A stretch of 64,000 nucleotides of DNA from Aspidiotus rigidus (GCA_035079385.1 JAVHKY010000025.1:15288501-15352500); one strand, 5' to 3'; positions 10,146 to 23,510 are shown, counted from the stretch's first letter. Notes: generated from the sequence alone by a model not told the origin. Made by a program: numbers and translations.

Positions 10146-12330
10146 TGTAATGATTTTTTTTTTTTTTTTTTTATTTTACGAGCATTATGAACTGCACGAG
10201 GGTTATTTGCTCGGCGTTACAATCTTATTTTAGAACTTAAATTAGGTTAGATTAGGTACGTATTGGTGGAATTGAGTGGCGATCGAACGAAATTTGTTGG
10301 TGAATTATATGAAGTTGTAGAATTGAGTGGTGCGTAAATAAGTTAGGGTTGAGTCGATGGTTTCGGAGTTGTTGTTTAGTGCTGCATTGATATTGGAAGA
10401 TATATTTAGGGAGGTTCGAGTGGGTTGCAGGACGGGGTATGAGAAAAAATGATCAGTTGATAAATTTTTTTGGAGACAGTGAGGGCATGATGCAGGAGCG
10501 AGATTAGTGAGAAGATAAGTATGAGTAAGACGAGTGTGGCCTATTCGCAGCAGAGCTAAAATGACCTCCTCTTGCCTTGAATTTCGTTAGGATGAGGACC
10601 AAAATGTGGGTTCACGTTTTATTTTTCTTAATTTTGTTATTCGACTGATTTTCCCAAGATGAGTGCAAAATTTTTTGTGATAATGAAGTGTGATATACCT
10701 TTAAGTCTTTTGCAGGTGATAGAATTGGATCAGTAATTTTTGGTAGCGAAGTAACCTTTTTAGCTGCTTCATCTACATCATCATGTAATGGAAAATTGAC
10801 GTGGCCTGGAATCCAAGCCAGTGTGAGGTGAGAGTTTATTGAATGAATGGTATGAAGTGCAATGAAAATACGTTGGATCAAAGGATTATTTGAGAAGGGA
10901 TCAGTCATAGCTTGAAGAGAGGAGAGGGAATCCGTTAGTAAAATATATTTTTGTCCGGGCTGAAGCTGAGAGATTTAAGATAAACAGGCTAGAATTCCAT
11001 TTAATTCAGCTGTATAGACTGACGCGGTATTTCGTAAACGACATATTGATATTTTCTCGTTTATGTAGAACGCGTACCCTACTTTATGCTTGTGTTTAGA
11101 GCCATCTGTGAGACAAATGGTATGGTTGGGGAATTCGTCAATTAATTTTAGAATATGTTGCCTGACGATTGACTTGTCAACTTTAGAAACTTCTGTAAGG
11201 AATGTTGGGAATGGTGAAAAGCCACGGAGGAATGGCTGAAATTATGGGGGGGAGAGGTTGAATTTTGAATCTATGAGAAAGTGAGGATTGTAAGTGAGTG
11301 AGAATATGTTTGTGTGGTTGACGTATAGAGACTGGTTTAGTATGTGATAAAATGGATTTGTGAATCGGAAGATGGGGGAATTGAGATATAGAAATTAGAA
11401 GATTTGCTGAGGAGAGTATTGTTCTACGCACAGAGAGAGGCGGTTCAGCCGCTTCCGCGCACAAGCTCAGTTTCGGACTCGTTTTGAATGCTCCCAGTAC
11501 GAGTCTGAGCGATGAGGTTTGGATTGTATCTAGTAGCGATAGAGTAGTCGCACTAGCTAGATTATAGATAGGGGATCCGTAATCCAACCGAGATCGAACA
11601 AGGCTTTTGTATAAATTTAGTAGTAATTTTCGGTTGCATCCTGTACGGTGATGGGAGAGGTATTTCAGAACATTTATTGCACGTAGGCGTTTGGCTTTTA
11701 GTAATTTAATATGAGTAACCCATGATAGTTTTTGATCAAGTAAAAGTCCTAGAAATTTTGCTGAATTTGCGATTTTAATTTCGAAGTTTTGGAGAAAAAG
11801 GGGTGGAATAGTTGGAACAGGTTTCTTTTTGTGGAAGATAACGAGGAATGTTTTTTTGGAGGAAAATTGGAATCCACGTTCCGACGACCATGTTGAAATA
11901 TTGTCGAGTGTTTTTTGTAAAAGTCTATGAGCCCTTTCAGGATTGGGAGAACGGAGTGAGAGGCTATAGTCGTCCGCGAACAGTCTTTGTGAGATTGGGT
12001 AATCTGCGTTGAGTGGGAGATCATTTATGGCTACCAGGAAGAGGAGGACGCTGAGGACCTCTCCTTGTGGGACACCATTTTCGACTCTGTAGGATGAGGA
12101 GAATTTATCCTGTAGTCTAACTGATATACTCGTAGATCTATCCTGTAAAAAACTTTGTAAAATTTTTGCTTAATTGCCTTTAAGACCGAAATTGTATATT
12201 TTTGACATATATAATGTCTCCAAACTCGGGGGTATGCTTCTTGAAGATCGAAGAATATAGTGTATAAAGGGGATTTTGAAAGGAAGGCTTCTTCGACTTG
12301 AAGATTTTGAAAGAGCAAATCTGTAGAAAT
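10146..12330 (-). mobile_element. Jockey/I-type LINE with RNase H, 5'-truncated, minus strand
   Basis: Read on the minus strand, the element runs from about 12330 to a poly(A) tail, seen as a T run at about 10149-10171. Reverse-transcriptase landmarks are FFDLQEAYPRVWRH near 12240, an ADDYSLSLRS catalytic box (FADD type) near 11960, and LDYGSPIYNLASATT near 11560. They are followed by a ribonuclease H domain with TDGSKHKHKVGYAFY near 11080, the acidic TAELNGIL near 11000, LLTDSLSSL near 10930 and WIPGHVNFPLHDDVDEAAKK near 10770. The order and the RNase H domain suit I/Jockey-superfamily LINEs. Frameshifts and stops interrupt the frame. A sister copy on the + strand lies at 49490-51290. Confidence 0.82.
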
Positions 12331-12384
12331 GTGAAAGGTGTATGTAGGAAATTTGAAGTAAATAGAGATTACAAATATTTTTCC

Positions 12385-12626
12385 AAGTCCAATAGAAGGC
12401 TATAAAACAGCCAATATTTTTTCCAAGTCCCAGAGTTACGCGCCCCTCAGCGATATAGAGGAACAAGGAATTTTTCTCACTCCCATAGAAGACGATATAG
12501 AGGAGCCAGGAATTTTTTTAAGTGCCATAGACGGCTATAGAGGAAACAGGAATTTTTCCAAGTGCCAGCGTTGCGTGTTCGCGAAACTTTTTTCAAGTCC
12601 CATAGAAGGCTATAGAACAGCCGAAA
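12385..12626. repeat. Degenerate repeats of a CATAGAAGGCTATAGA-type unit
   Basis: Imperfect units of about 60 bp carry CCATAGAAGGCTATAGA and GGAATTTTTCCAAGT. Related units recur at 13867-14430, so this belongs to the same repeat complex. Confidence 0.6.
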
Positions 12627-13322
12627 TTTTAACAGGGAACCTGTTTTATGGGGGGCTTTTTGAGACATTTGCCGTGCGCCGTCCAACAAAAAACTTGGAA
12701 AAAAATGACGGCTTCCTTAACGAAGTTAAACGAGGAACGCAGGGAACCTGTTTTATGATTCGAATGAGATTTGGTATTGAAAATTCAAGGAAGCCTAGAT
12801 CATATATAGCTCGACAGTCGAAATTTTTTAAAGTCCCTCTCCTATCATATATGGCTCGAGAGTCGAAATTTTTCTAAGTCCCCCTCCTATCATATATAGC
12901 TCGAGAGTCGAAATTTTTCCAAGTTCCCCTTCTATCATCTATAGCTCGAGAGTCGAAATTTTTCTAAGTCCCTCCCCTATCATATATGGCTCGAGGATCG
13001 AAATTTTTCTAAGTCCCCCTTCTATCATCTATAGCTCGAGAGTCGAAATTTTTCTAAGTCCCCCTCCTATCACATATGGCTCGAGAGTCGAAATTTTTTC
13101 TAAGTCCCCCTCCTATCATATATAGTTCGAGAGTCGAAATTTTTTCTAAGTCCCCCTCCTATCATATATAGTTCGAGAGTCGAAATTTTTCTAAGTCCCT
13201 CTCCTATTATATATGGCTCGAGGGTCGCAATTTTTCTAAGTTTTTCGCTGGACGGCGCACGGCGGACGGCGGACGGCAGATTTCTCAAATAGCCCCCCAT
13301 AAAACAGGTTCCCTGTTAAAAT
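12627..13322. repeat. Mosaic repeat, cluster 1: block A inverted pair enclosing a 45-bp array
   Basis: Block A (starting TTAACAGGGAACCTG, then TTTTATGGGGGGC and a GCCGTCCGCCGTCC-type segment) occurs at 12627-12690 in + orientation and at 13242-13322 inverted. The ends therefore look like terminal inverted repeats beginning at TTAA. Inside are block B (12705-12800, containing ACGACGGCTTCCTTAACG) and a 45-bp tandem array (about 12805-13240). The array unit includes CTCGAGAGTCGAAATTTTTC and CCTATCATATATAGC. No coding capacity is credible, so this is likely a non-autonomous element carrying its own satellite. Confidence 0.7.
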
Positions 13323-13489
13323 TCCAACTCTCGAGCTATATATGATAGCACGGGGACTCGGAAAAATTTCGACTATCGAGCTATATGATAGGAGGGGGAC
13401 TTTGAAAAATTTAGACTCTCAAACTATATTATACTAGGCTTACAGTAGGTCTAGGCCTTCTTTAGACTAGCTTTATCTAGGTGTAGGCT

Positions 13490-13866
13490 TCTCAATGTTC
13501 AATACCAGATCCCATTTGACTCATGAACCAGGTTCCCTGCGTTCCTCGTTCAACTTCGTTAAGGAAGCCGTCGTTTTAACAGGGAACCTGTTTTATGGGG
13601 GGCTTTTTGAAAAATTTGCCGTTCGCCGTCCAGCAAAAAACTTGGAAAAATTTCGACTCTCGAGCTATCATATATAGCTGGAGATTCGAGAAAGATTTAG
13701 ACTCTCAAACTATATTATACTAGGCTTATAGTAGGTCTAGGCCTTCTTTATACTAGGTTTATCTAGGTCTAGGCTTCCTTGAATTTGCAATACCAAATCC
13801 CATTTGACTCATAAAACAGGTTGCCTGCGTTCCTCGTTTAACTTCGTTAAGGAAGCCGTCGTTTTT
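13490..13866. repeat. Mosaic repeat, cluster 1 continued: inverted block B copies around block A
   Basis: Inverted block B copies (13490-13573 and 13785-13866) bracket a + block A copy (13574-13650). The arrangement repeats the building blocks of the preceding cluster in a different order. Confidence 0.65.
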
Positions 13867-14430
13867 CTAAGTTCCACAGATGACTATACAGGAGCCGCGA
13901 AAATTTTTCTAAGTCGCATAGAAGAACAAGAAATTTTTCTAAGTCACTATACTAGCCAATAAAGGAGTGTAGAAGAGCCCAGAATTCTCTCCCTAACTAG
14001 CCCATAGAAGGTCACGAATTTTTCTAAATCACACCGTTATGCCCCCCCAGCGTTATGCGTACGCGGACAGAATTCCTCTGACGGACCCTAGTAACTAAAC
14101 GGATGGCGGGTCTCCCGTTTCTATGTTCCACAGATGACTATACTGGAGCCGCGAAAATTTTTCAAAGTTACATAGAAGAGCTCGAAATTTTTCTAAGTCA
14201 CTATACTAGCCAATAGAGGGATGTAGAAGAGCCCGTAATTCTCTAAGCCCCTTTACTAGCCCATATAGAGGTATAAGATGGGTATAGAAGAGCCCGGAAT
14301 TTTTCCAAGTCCCTATACTAGCTCATAAAATGTCACGAATTTTTCCAAGTCCCAGCGTTACGCGCGCCAGCGTTACGCGTACGCGGAAAGAATTCCTCTG
14401 AGGGCCCCCAGTAACTAAACGGATGGCGGA
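13867..14430. repeat. Tandem duplication of about 270 bp
   Basis: The segments at about 13870-14130 and 14130-14430 share the same order of motifs. These are CACAGATGACTATAC, GGAGCCGCGAAAATTTTTC, ACTATACTAGCCAATA, GCGTACGCGGA.AGAATTCCTC and AGTAACTAAACGGATGGCGG. The second copy carries an extra ~60-bp piece. The GC-rich GCGTTACGCGTACGCGG segment stands out locally. Confidence 0.7.
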
Positions 14431-17369
14431 TCACCTGCCAAGTTTCACATACCTTTACAGTAAGTGCACTAAGACTGTATTTTTGCTAATTTTTCATTGT
14501 GCACCTAATAGTAAATAACGCTGTAATTCATTTCCGAAAGGTTGTCGACATTTCTGTCCGGAAAATTCAATATCGACCAATTTTATTGCACGTGAAATCT
14601 ATCATTTTGTCTGGAATCTTATTGCTGGTTTCATTTGAATGAGAGTACAGCAGATAGTTGAACCACAATTCACACGTGCATTTCAATTGCTTCCTTACAT
14701 ACTGCACAAACGACTGATCCCTCGACTTTATATACCGACATAAGGCAGAGTGGGAAAGTAAAGCACAGAATCGAGTCACGCTATTTTCTGCTTGTATTTC
14801 AAAATAAAGTACGTGCTTACCTCCTCGAGTGTATGCATTCGACAAACTTTCGAGAGAAAAAAAATGTATAAAGCCTCAAGCTATCTTCGTATTCACGCTA
14901 CTATAATGTTTTCCTCCATCTATCCGACTTACTGTTCGAGCTTCGTTTAATTTCTAGCTTCTAGCAAATATTCTGCAAGAAAATTGATCAGACGCATCGT
15001 AGAGTGTGCAAGCGGAGTTTGCGAGTTTTTTGTATCTCGCATTCGATCTAATTAAGAGCGCATACCTCGATATTTTTTCATTGTAACTTACAGCCAATTG
15101 CGCGCAAATTTAATAAGAACGACTAGATAATTTTCATATTTTGTAAGGACGAATAATATAAAGCTTTTATGGAACAAAGTCGTGTAAAATAGCTTCGTGA
15201 CTTCTAGGAACCGAAATTCAAATCAGTAACAGAGGTGAAGAGCAGCCTCCACGCTGCGCTGTATTCAAATTCAAGAACAGTCGTATAAAGTTTAGTGATG
15301 TGCTAACGTTGCAGCGAAAATGCGTGCTTTTATGTGGGCCGCGATCTAATAAATATTTAGAAAGTGCACCGTGTTTCGTTCGTACTTTCAAGCCGCGGTA
15401 AAAATACTTTCAGAAGAAATATTGGTTTCGCGTCGATGAGAAAAAAATTTTCATTTCACCCTCTTCCTTGAAGTTTTATTCGCAATATCTTTGGAGCGAG
15501 CGCAAACGTGCATCCGTATTCGCGTATTCTGACCTAGTTTTTTTTTTTTTTTTTCCTTTTTTCGCATTACTTATAGTTTTGGACACGCACCCCATGTTTG
15601 GAACGTGTATCAGTTTGATGGTCCTAAACATTGTTCCTTTTTCCTATTTCTTTTAATCATTGTTCAAACGTTTGTATGGTCAGACGCGTTCTCGTCCTTG
15701 CTATTTTCCTTGAATACAAGCGCGTACGCGAGGAAAAAACGTAAATATTAAAGGGCCTTGTTACGTCGAGATATTTTTCATCTCTTTTAAAGATCAAATA
15801 TCTAAAAGAGAGCGTAAAAAGAAAAAAAAAAGTACTACGTCTTAGTTTCTTAAAATAAATGAGCCGCCTACTGCTTTATAAAATATCTTTATTAAACTAA
15901 AAGCAATCTTAGAGGTACCTAGCTTATCATGCGAAAGACTACTTCCTGTGAGATCTTTGACTTGGCGAAGAAATAAATTGATTCAATACCTTTTGAATTC
16001 GAAACTTGGTTTTCGTTGCGATACAGAAAAGACCTCGTGAGAGAGAAAGTATATTTTTTTGCTTTAATTCAATATGATGTTACCATTCGTATTTTGTACA
16101 TAATATTCTAGGATTTCGAGATTGGATTCAGAAAGCTGCTTTTCGTCTTAAAGGTTACCTCTATCGATTTCATTGTGGTTAGTAAAATTAGAAGTCGGAC
16201 AGGTCCTCGTATGTTACAGTGTAGATGTGTACCATCATCAGGATTGTAAAAGTATTGACACGTATCGTCATTGGCTTTAGACTTCAATTCGAGAACCCCA
16301 CCCGTTACTGCTGCCTCCTATGCATCCTCTCATAACTTACAATCCTTTGAGATGGTCACATTCGGGGCAGGCTATTTACTTATTGTATATGTCTAATTCG
16401 CCGAGGATCTTCAGCTCTCCATTCGCAGCTTCTCGCAGTTCCTGTAAAGTCTGGGTATACGTGCGGCTTATCTTCATAGCGCTTCATCATAATGTTGGGC
16501 ATTCTTAGGACATCAGCCATCGTGACTGAATCCACCCGATTAGTTCCCATCTAGCTAGCTCTAGTAGTTAGGCGTTGAACACGTAATTTTGTCATTCAAT
16601 CCGCCGGCCATCTCATCGTTGTCTTATTGGAATTTTTTAAGTAGTCTTACGTGCAATATTTGCAGGGTCCAACCTTTTGCTGTGGCTTTATAGAGGGAAA
16701 TTTTGATTTGACTACTCAGGGATGGAGCATTGGTCAACTTCCAAATCTAGGCTACACTTAGACTCACGATGCGTCGAACTGCTCTAGTGTGTGTAAGATC
16801 TTCCCAGGAACACTGACTCGAGAGGCGGAGGTTCACGGTGCATCGTATCTCTTGGTATTCGTGAGTTACTCGGTATATTCTGCTAACACATCAACCAGTA
16901 GTTCAGAATAACTGTATTATTAGTATTTAAGATTTTAAGACATTCTTTTAACTCTTGAGCTCAATATGGTTGTGTTGCTCGCTGTCAAGGGGATATATGA
17001 TTTGGATATTACGATCTTAAAGTGTATGGTCCACAAAGATCTGGAAGGCAGTCATGAAGGTAGTCTAGCTTGACGCATGCCATTGGCAATTTCAAATGCG
17101 TTCAATGTACCTAAGAGAAATTCAGATGACATTCACGATTATCGTAGGCAAATTAACGGTAGCAATTTTCAGGACCTCCAGCCTCAAATTGAAGATCATG
17201 AAAATGTTCAAATCCACTTGATGACATCACTCCCTTCTCCAACTGCCCTAACATGTAGCCTCACCTTATTCCCCTCCCCCACGTATATATGTAGCTCAAG
17301 TGGACACTCAAAAATCTTCCAGGACTCTAAAGCAGAGCTAGGCCATGCCAACTCATGAAGTCCCGAAAA
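14431..17369. other. Unassigned, apparently unique sequence
   Basis: About 2.9 kb without a supportable gene. It holds a T run at 15539-15554 and short open frames without domains. From 17220 on, single motifs of the following satellite begin to appear. Confidence 0.45.
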
Positions 17370-19545
17370 TCCCTCTGTAATGACGTCACAACCTGTGACA
17401 TTATCAATTCGATTAGTTCGTCTATTGTATATGAGCTTAAATCTTATTTTAGATCTTATAAGAGCTCAGAACTCGAAATTTTCTCAGGAATAGGCCATAT
17501 CCACCCCTCCAAGTTCCAAAAGTCTCTCTGATGACGTCATAATTTGTTCGTCATATGACGTCATTAATTGAGTTAGCCTATCTTGTCAACCTATTTATCT
17601 ACGAGGCTGAATCTTCTTCCAGGTTACACTAGAGCGCAAAGATCAAAATTTTTCTCAAATTTCTGTAGCACGTCTAAGCCATATATCCAGCCAACAAAGT
17701 GCCAAAAGTCCCTCTGATGACATCACAATCTGTTGACTGTATGACGTCATCAATTGAGTAAGCCCATCTTATCCAACTATGTATCTGTAAGTCTGAATCC
17801 TATTCTAGGTTACACAAGAGCTCAGTTTTTTGAATCCAAAAGCAGATCTGGGTCATATCCATTTGACAAAAGGCCGAAAGTCCCTCTGATGGAGTCACAA
17901 ATTATTTGCTCTACGACATCATCGATTCAGTTGGCCTGTCTTAGCAATCTAAGTATCTAAAAACCTGAATCTTATTTTAGGTTGTACAAGAGGTCAGAAC
18001 TCGAAATTTTCTCAAATCCCTGAAGCAGGTCTAGGCCACATCCACTTTGCGGTAGACCGAAAGGCTCTCTGATGATGTCACAAACTGTTTGCTACGTGAC
18101 TCCGTCAATTCACTCAGCTTATCTTATCAACTTATAATATCTATAAGCCTAAATCTTGATCTAGGTTATACCAAAGTTCAGAAATCAAAATTTTCTCAAA
18201 TCTCTATTGTAGATCTAGGCCATGACCACCCTACAAAGTGCCAAAAGTCTCTCTGATAACATCACAACGTGTTCCCTATAAGATGTCACCAAATGAGTTG
18301 ACCTATCTATAAGCCTGAATCTTATTCCAGGTTAGACAAGAGTTCAGTACTCAAAATTTTCTTGGATCTCGAAAGCAGATCTGGGCAATGTCCAAAGAGC
18401 CGAAAGTCTCTTTGATGACGTCATGAACTGTTCGCTATATGACGTCATCAGTTGAGTTAGCCTATCTTGTCCAACTATGATCTGTAAGCCTGAATCCTAT
18501 TCTAGGTTATACTAGAGCTCAAAAATCGAAATTTTCTCAAATCTCTGTAGCAGATCTAGTCCATATCCACTTTAAAAAAAAAAAAAACGAAAGTCGCTGT
18601 GACGACCTCATGAACTAATCGCATTATACCGTCATTAATCCAGTTAGCCTATCTTATCCGTCTTTGTATTCATAAGCCTGAATCTTATTCTGAAGATATG
18701 TACAAGAGCTCAGAACTAGAAATTTTTCCAAGTCCTTGAAGCAGGTTCAAGCCACATCTACCCTAAAAAGAGCCAAAAGTCCTTCAGATGTCTTCACAAA
18801 CCGTTTCCTAAATGACGTCATCAATTCATTCAGCTTTTCTTGTCTACCTACGTATCTGTAAGTCTGAATCCTATTCTAAGTTAGACCTAAGCTCAGAACT
18901 CGAAATTTTCTCAAATTCTTGAAAAAAGTCAAAATCTGTAGAACGTCATCAAAGGTGTTGGAAATTTTACTCGGCAGGTCTAGACCATATCCACCCTACA
19001 AAGTGTCAAAAGTCCGTTTGATGACGTCACGACCTGTTCGCTCCACAACGTCATCAATTCAGTCAGCCTATTTTATCCACCTGTATATCTATAAGCCAGA
19101 ATTTTATTCTAGGTTATACAAGAGCTCAAAAATGGAAATTTTCTCGAATCCCTAAACAGATCTAGCCCTACTAAAAGTCTCTCTAATGACGTCACTACTT
19201 GTTTGCTGTATAGCATCATCAATTTGATTGGTCTATTTTATCTACCTATTATGTATCTATAAGCTTTCTAGGTCGTACAAGAGCTAAAAACTCGAAATTT
19301 TCTTAAATCCCTGAAGCAGGTCTGGGCCATATTCACCCTACAAAGTGCCGAAAGTCCCTCTGATGACGTCTCGACCTCTTTGCTATATGACGTGATCAAT
19401 GCAGTTACACTATCTTATCAACCTATTTATCTACAGGTCTGAATCTTATTCCAGGTTTTATAAAAGCTCAGAACTCGAAATTCTCTCAAAGTCAAAATAT
19501 TTTCTACTGTAGGACGTCATCAAAGGTGTTGGAAATTTTACTCGT
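17370..19545. repeat. Satellite of ~180-bp monomers with TGACGTCA palindromes
   Basis: Eleven to twelve diverged units recur at intervals of roughly 160-230 bp. Each has the order TCTGATGACGTCAC, a second TATGACGTCATCAATT, CTATCTTATC.ACCTA, GCCTGAATCTTATTCTAGGT, CAAGAGCTCAGAACTCGAAA, TTTTCTCAAATC and GGTCTAGGCCATATCCACC. TGACGTCAC/T marks lie near 17531, 17717, 18071, 18415, 18787, 19020, 19183 and 19361. Divergence between units is high, so it is an old tandem array. Confidence 0.8.
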
Positions 19546-22369
19546 CTTTGTTTTCCTAACGATCTCAAAATTCTTAATTACGTTCATTGCCGATTAGGAA
19601 ATTAAGAACAAAAACTAACTCCATCAAAAGCAAATATCGTGTAATAGGGTCAAGATGATTTATACTGGCATTGTTCCTGACAACGCGATCTAGATTGTAC
19701 CACTTCTCTAATTGCAGTGGTGTTTATCTTGAAAAGTAAATCCAAGTTTCTCATTGAGCCGCCTTCATGGCAAAATATTTTCCTTCTGAATCAACCAATG
19801 TATTGCTCATCATTCATCATGATATAGCCCATGTCTAAGACTTGGAAAAAAAAGTTTCAACTGACTTAATGTATGCTCAAATTGCCTCTGCCCATTGGCA
19901 CAATGGGTTCCAAGTGGATGATCAGGTCGTGGAGCATAACAAGTTCCTGAGTGTTGATCTTCTGATCTTAGCGATTGCTAATTAAATTATTATGATGAAA
20001 ATCTAGAAGTAGGTGAAACGTAGAAACTTTCTCAGAATTTGTATCAAGGAAATATTTTGGACTGATGAATTATCAATGTGACTGTTTTGACATGAAATGG
20101 AGGCACTTACGGCCGAATCTGAAACGGAAAAGTGTGACCTGTTCGTCGCGAGAGTTTCTGGTCGATAGGGACCAAGGGCCCAGTTGTTGAGACACTGACG
20201 CTAGAAAGCAAGAAGAATCAGGGGATGGTAGTATGGTTCTCAAACTTGTAAGTTGGCATGAATGAAAGAGGAAAAAAGGATCCAGCAGCACGATCACAAT
20301 GCACGTGAGTGTGAGTATTTCATGACCGAATGATGTTACACAACACATCGAAACCCATAGTCATTAATAAATCTACATTTTGATGTATTTCTTAGTCTCT
20401 CCTTGCACGCCCTACTTACACGTTTGTAGGAAATGAAAGAGGATTATTCATTCGCGGCTTTGATTATGCAATTCTATTAACGTTGAAACAATGAAAAGCG
20501 AACAGTATCACGAAAGTGATCGTGGACAGGGTGCGGATAAAAGAGAGAGTTCTTCTCACTCGATAGCGTTCGTCATATTTATTCTTGTATCTGCCGCAAG
20601 CTATATCAGCTATAGAGTTTGAAAATGGGGTCGAAATACTTGGAATATTATCGAAATACCGCCATCGAGACGGATAAAATTTTACGTACATATCGAGCTC
20701 GCTTAATTCATAGTCGAGTTCGCGAGAATGATTAAGAGTTGAACAGGAATTTTATTGGAAGTAAGCGTGCTTTTAAAATTAATTTTCGTTCCAAAGAAAA
20801 CGGTTCACTACCGCGAAATTAATTAACTTAATCTACAGCATTGAGTTCATCATTTCATTTGCGACTGAGACAAATGTTTTCTGCAAAAAAGGCGACGGAA
20901 AATGCAGGTTAAAATCCAACCATGCAAATTTTGACCCCTAGTTGCTCTAGCGCAGTCATCCTCAAAAATCGACAAATACCAATAAAAGCTTGTTGAAATT
21001 ATAAAAATGGGTACCACATATTTAAGGGGGAAGAGGAGTAGGATGAAAATGGGAGTATTATTTTAAAATATTAGTCATTTGTGTGCAAATACCATCACCT
21101 CGTATCTGTTTCTGAGAAATATTAGTGTCCTCCCGCCATTACCGCGCTTGTATAAGAATAATCGCGTAAAAAGGCAGTACTAAATTCTGTGTAACGTTGT
21201 ACCCTTTGATGTAGGCACAAAAAGCCATTTTAAAAAACTCCGCTGTTCTATCTTGAGATGATTTTTTTTTCCCTCTCGCGTTAAAGAAGGCGGCGATGCT
21301 AAAGAAGTCGGAAAAAAATGAGAGCAAAGTTGATCTTTATATTCAAAAGGAGCCACTCGAGTGCCTTCACCTTAAACGAAATTCATGTACTCGAATTTCG
21401 TTTATATTCAAACTCCCTTCCGTTAAACAATGAATTACGTGGTTATCGACCATATCATTGCGGGCTCTTTTTTTTTTATCAACGACGATAACTGGTCATC
21501 GTAGGGAAATTCAAAATGAATAATGAACAATGAATAGAAAGTCAGCCGTTTTTACTCCTTCAAAAAAGTAGGTCTGCTATCATAAATACTGCGTCGGTGA
21601 ACGTAGACGTCATTACCATACCAATTAGGCGTGCTGTAGGAACAATTTTTCACTTTCTTTTTCATATTTCAGTCGGTTGTGCGCGCGCGTCTACGCCTTT
21701 CTCGTCAACCACCATTCAAAAATTCGATAACGTGGGAAAAACGAGTCGTAAAAATGTAGTCGGAAAGGATATACACGGCACGTTCGAAACTTCGGTGAGC
21801 CGTTAAACGCGTAAAAATATTTTCCAATGAAAAGATTCCTTCCGTGTTTTGTCCGTTCATACAATTTTTTTTTTTTTTTTTTACAAATCTCCAAACGCAA
21901 ATATTCGCTCTTTACACGAGAGCGTCCATTTTATTTCGCGTAAAATATGTACGCTTGTTTACACATTATTATATTCGTGTACAAAGGAAATGGCGCGTCG
22001 ATTTCGTAATTGAAGAGTTTTTTTTTTTTTGTAAAATCACAGCTGATTTTCGCTCTACACTGAACAACTGAATCGTGTTTGTCGTGACCAGGAAAGTTTT
22101 TGAATGACGGAACAGACGTGAAGTACTCTATTATTATTATTTTCATTATTGTAGCTTCTTACGTTCAAGTTAGATACAGACTTTGGAAAAAATGAATAAC
22201 TCTGACAAAGGCTTCAAAATACTGGAAAAAAAGTTTTTTTGAAAGTAGTCTTTCCGATATCCAGCACCCTCAACTTCACATCAAATTAGAGATCGCGAGA
22301 TATAAAATCAACTTTTTAGTCCAGATCGTGAGACTTGAAACAAAATTTACTGAAAATTGACCCATCCTC
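19546..22369. other. Unassigned sequence
   Basis: About 2.8 kb of AT-rich sequence with several T runs (21467-21477, 21866-21881, 22018-22030). The open frames are short and unrecognisable. Confidence 0.45.
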
Positions 22370-23290
22370 GATGAACGATTTCGACTACAAATTGACGTTA
22401 ATTTTGAGTCGATTTAATTCCACCCAATGTCGACCGCAGATCGATCCAAAATGACTGGAAGTCGACTTAGGATCGACCGCTTCTTCTTACCATCGACTCA
22501 TAGTCGATGTCGAAATTCAGTCGACCGTGGGTTATAGATTGGTGTTGACTAGAAATCAAGAGTCGGTTTTGGGACGACGTCGAAATTTTGCACATTTCAA
22601 GGGTACAATTTGATAGTAAAAAGAGTCGATATTTGGTATTAGATTTTAATTTCGAGTTCGACCATTGCTGCACCAATCGAGCGTAATCTAGTTCCGCAGT
22701 AGTCCTTGTTATCTTAATTACGACTACGCATTCTGTTTACTAGTAAGCTAAGTCACCAAGCACACAAAACGCTTCAAGGTCATAACTGTGCTTTGACTCC
22801 GGATCGAGTCGATTTGAGGTCGTGTCAAAGTCGACAAACATACATAACTAGAAAACTCCAAATGAACTTGACATCGGCCTAACAAAGCATTCGATTTTAG
22901 GTCGTCGAAAAAAGTTGTAAACATTGACTCGAAACTAACTTCAGAGCGAGGTCGACTTAGAGTCGACCGGTGTGCATTACCAGAGAAGTACTTCAAATTT
23001 CTGTAACTGAGAAATCATTTTGAGGTCGATGAACAAAACAAGTTGGTGAAGTCGACTAGAAATTAACTCTAGATCGACTTCGATTTGAGATTGATTCGAA
23101 GTCGACCCTTGTACATTACCGGAGAACTACAACTCGACTCGAGATCTACTCACCAGAAGAGTTGATTTCAGGTCTATAAAAAAGTTTGGAAAATTGACTT
23201 CAAATGAATCTGAAATCGACGTGGCAAATAAGACGAAATTAAATCGTAATCGATACGTATATCGACGCAATTTCGGCCAAAATTCTTTCG
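22370..23290. repeat. GTCGA-rich degenerate repeat
   Basis: GTCGAC, AGTCGA, ATCGAC and GGTCGA words recur far more often than in the flanks, commonly as AAGTCGACT.AAA or GAGTCGACC. The spacing is irregular and units are diverged, so no exact period can be given. A weaker patch of the same kind (GTTGACC, GATTGACT) lies at 62150-62240. Confidence 0.6.
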
Positions 23291-23299
23291 ATTATCAGT

Positions 23300-23510
23300 G
23301 TCGCCCGACCCCGACTCTCTCCTCACTAACGATTTGTGAGCTAGAGTAGATCCACTTTCTTCCTTTGGAACATCTCATTCAAGTTAATCCGCTTGCTCAG
23401 TCATTGTAACTCTCTCCTCACTGACGACTCCTTCAAAGAGTGAGCTAGGGTACGCTTCCTTCCTTTAGAAATCTCACTCAAATTATTCCGCCTGCTCAGC
23501 CATTGTATTT
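23300..23510. repeat. Two-copy tandem duplication of about 100 bp
   Basis: CTCTCTCCTCACT.ACGA, GTGAGCTAG.GTA, CTTCCTTT.GAA, CATTCAAGTTAATCCG (or a variant) and GCTCAGTCATTGTA occur in the same order in 23309-23405 and 23406-23506. Confidence 0.75.

Noticed and set aside
17370..19545. TGACGTCA words as a functional cAMP-response enhancer
   Set aside because: They are part of a diverged satellite monomer with no adjacent promoter. Kept only as an observation.
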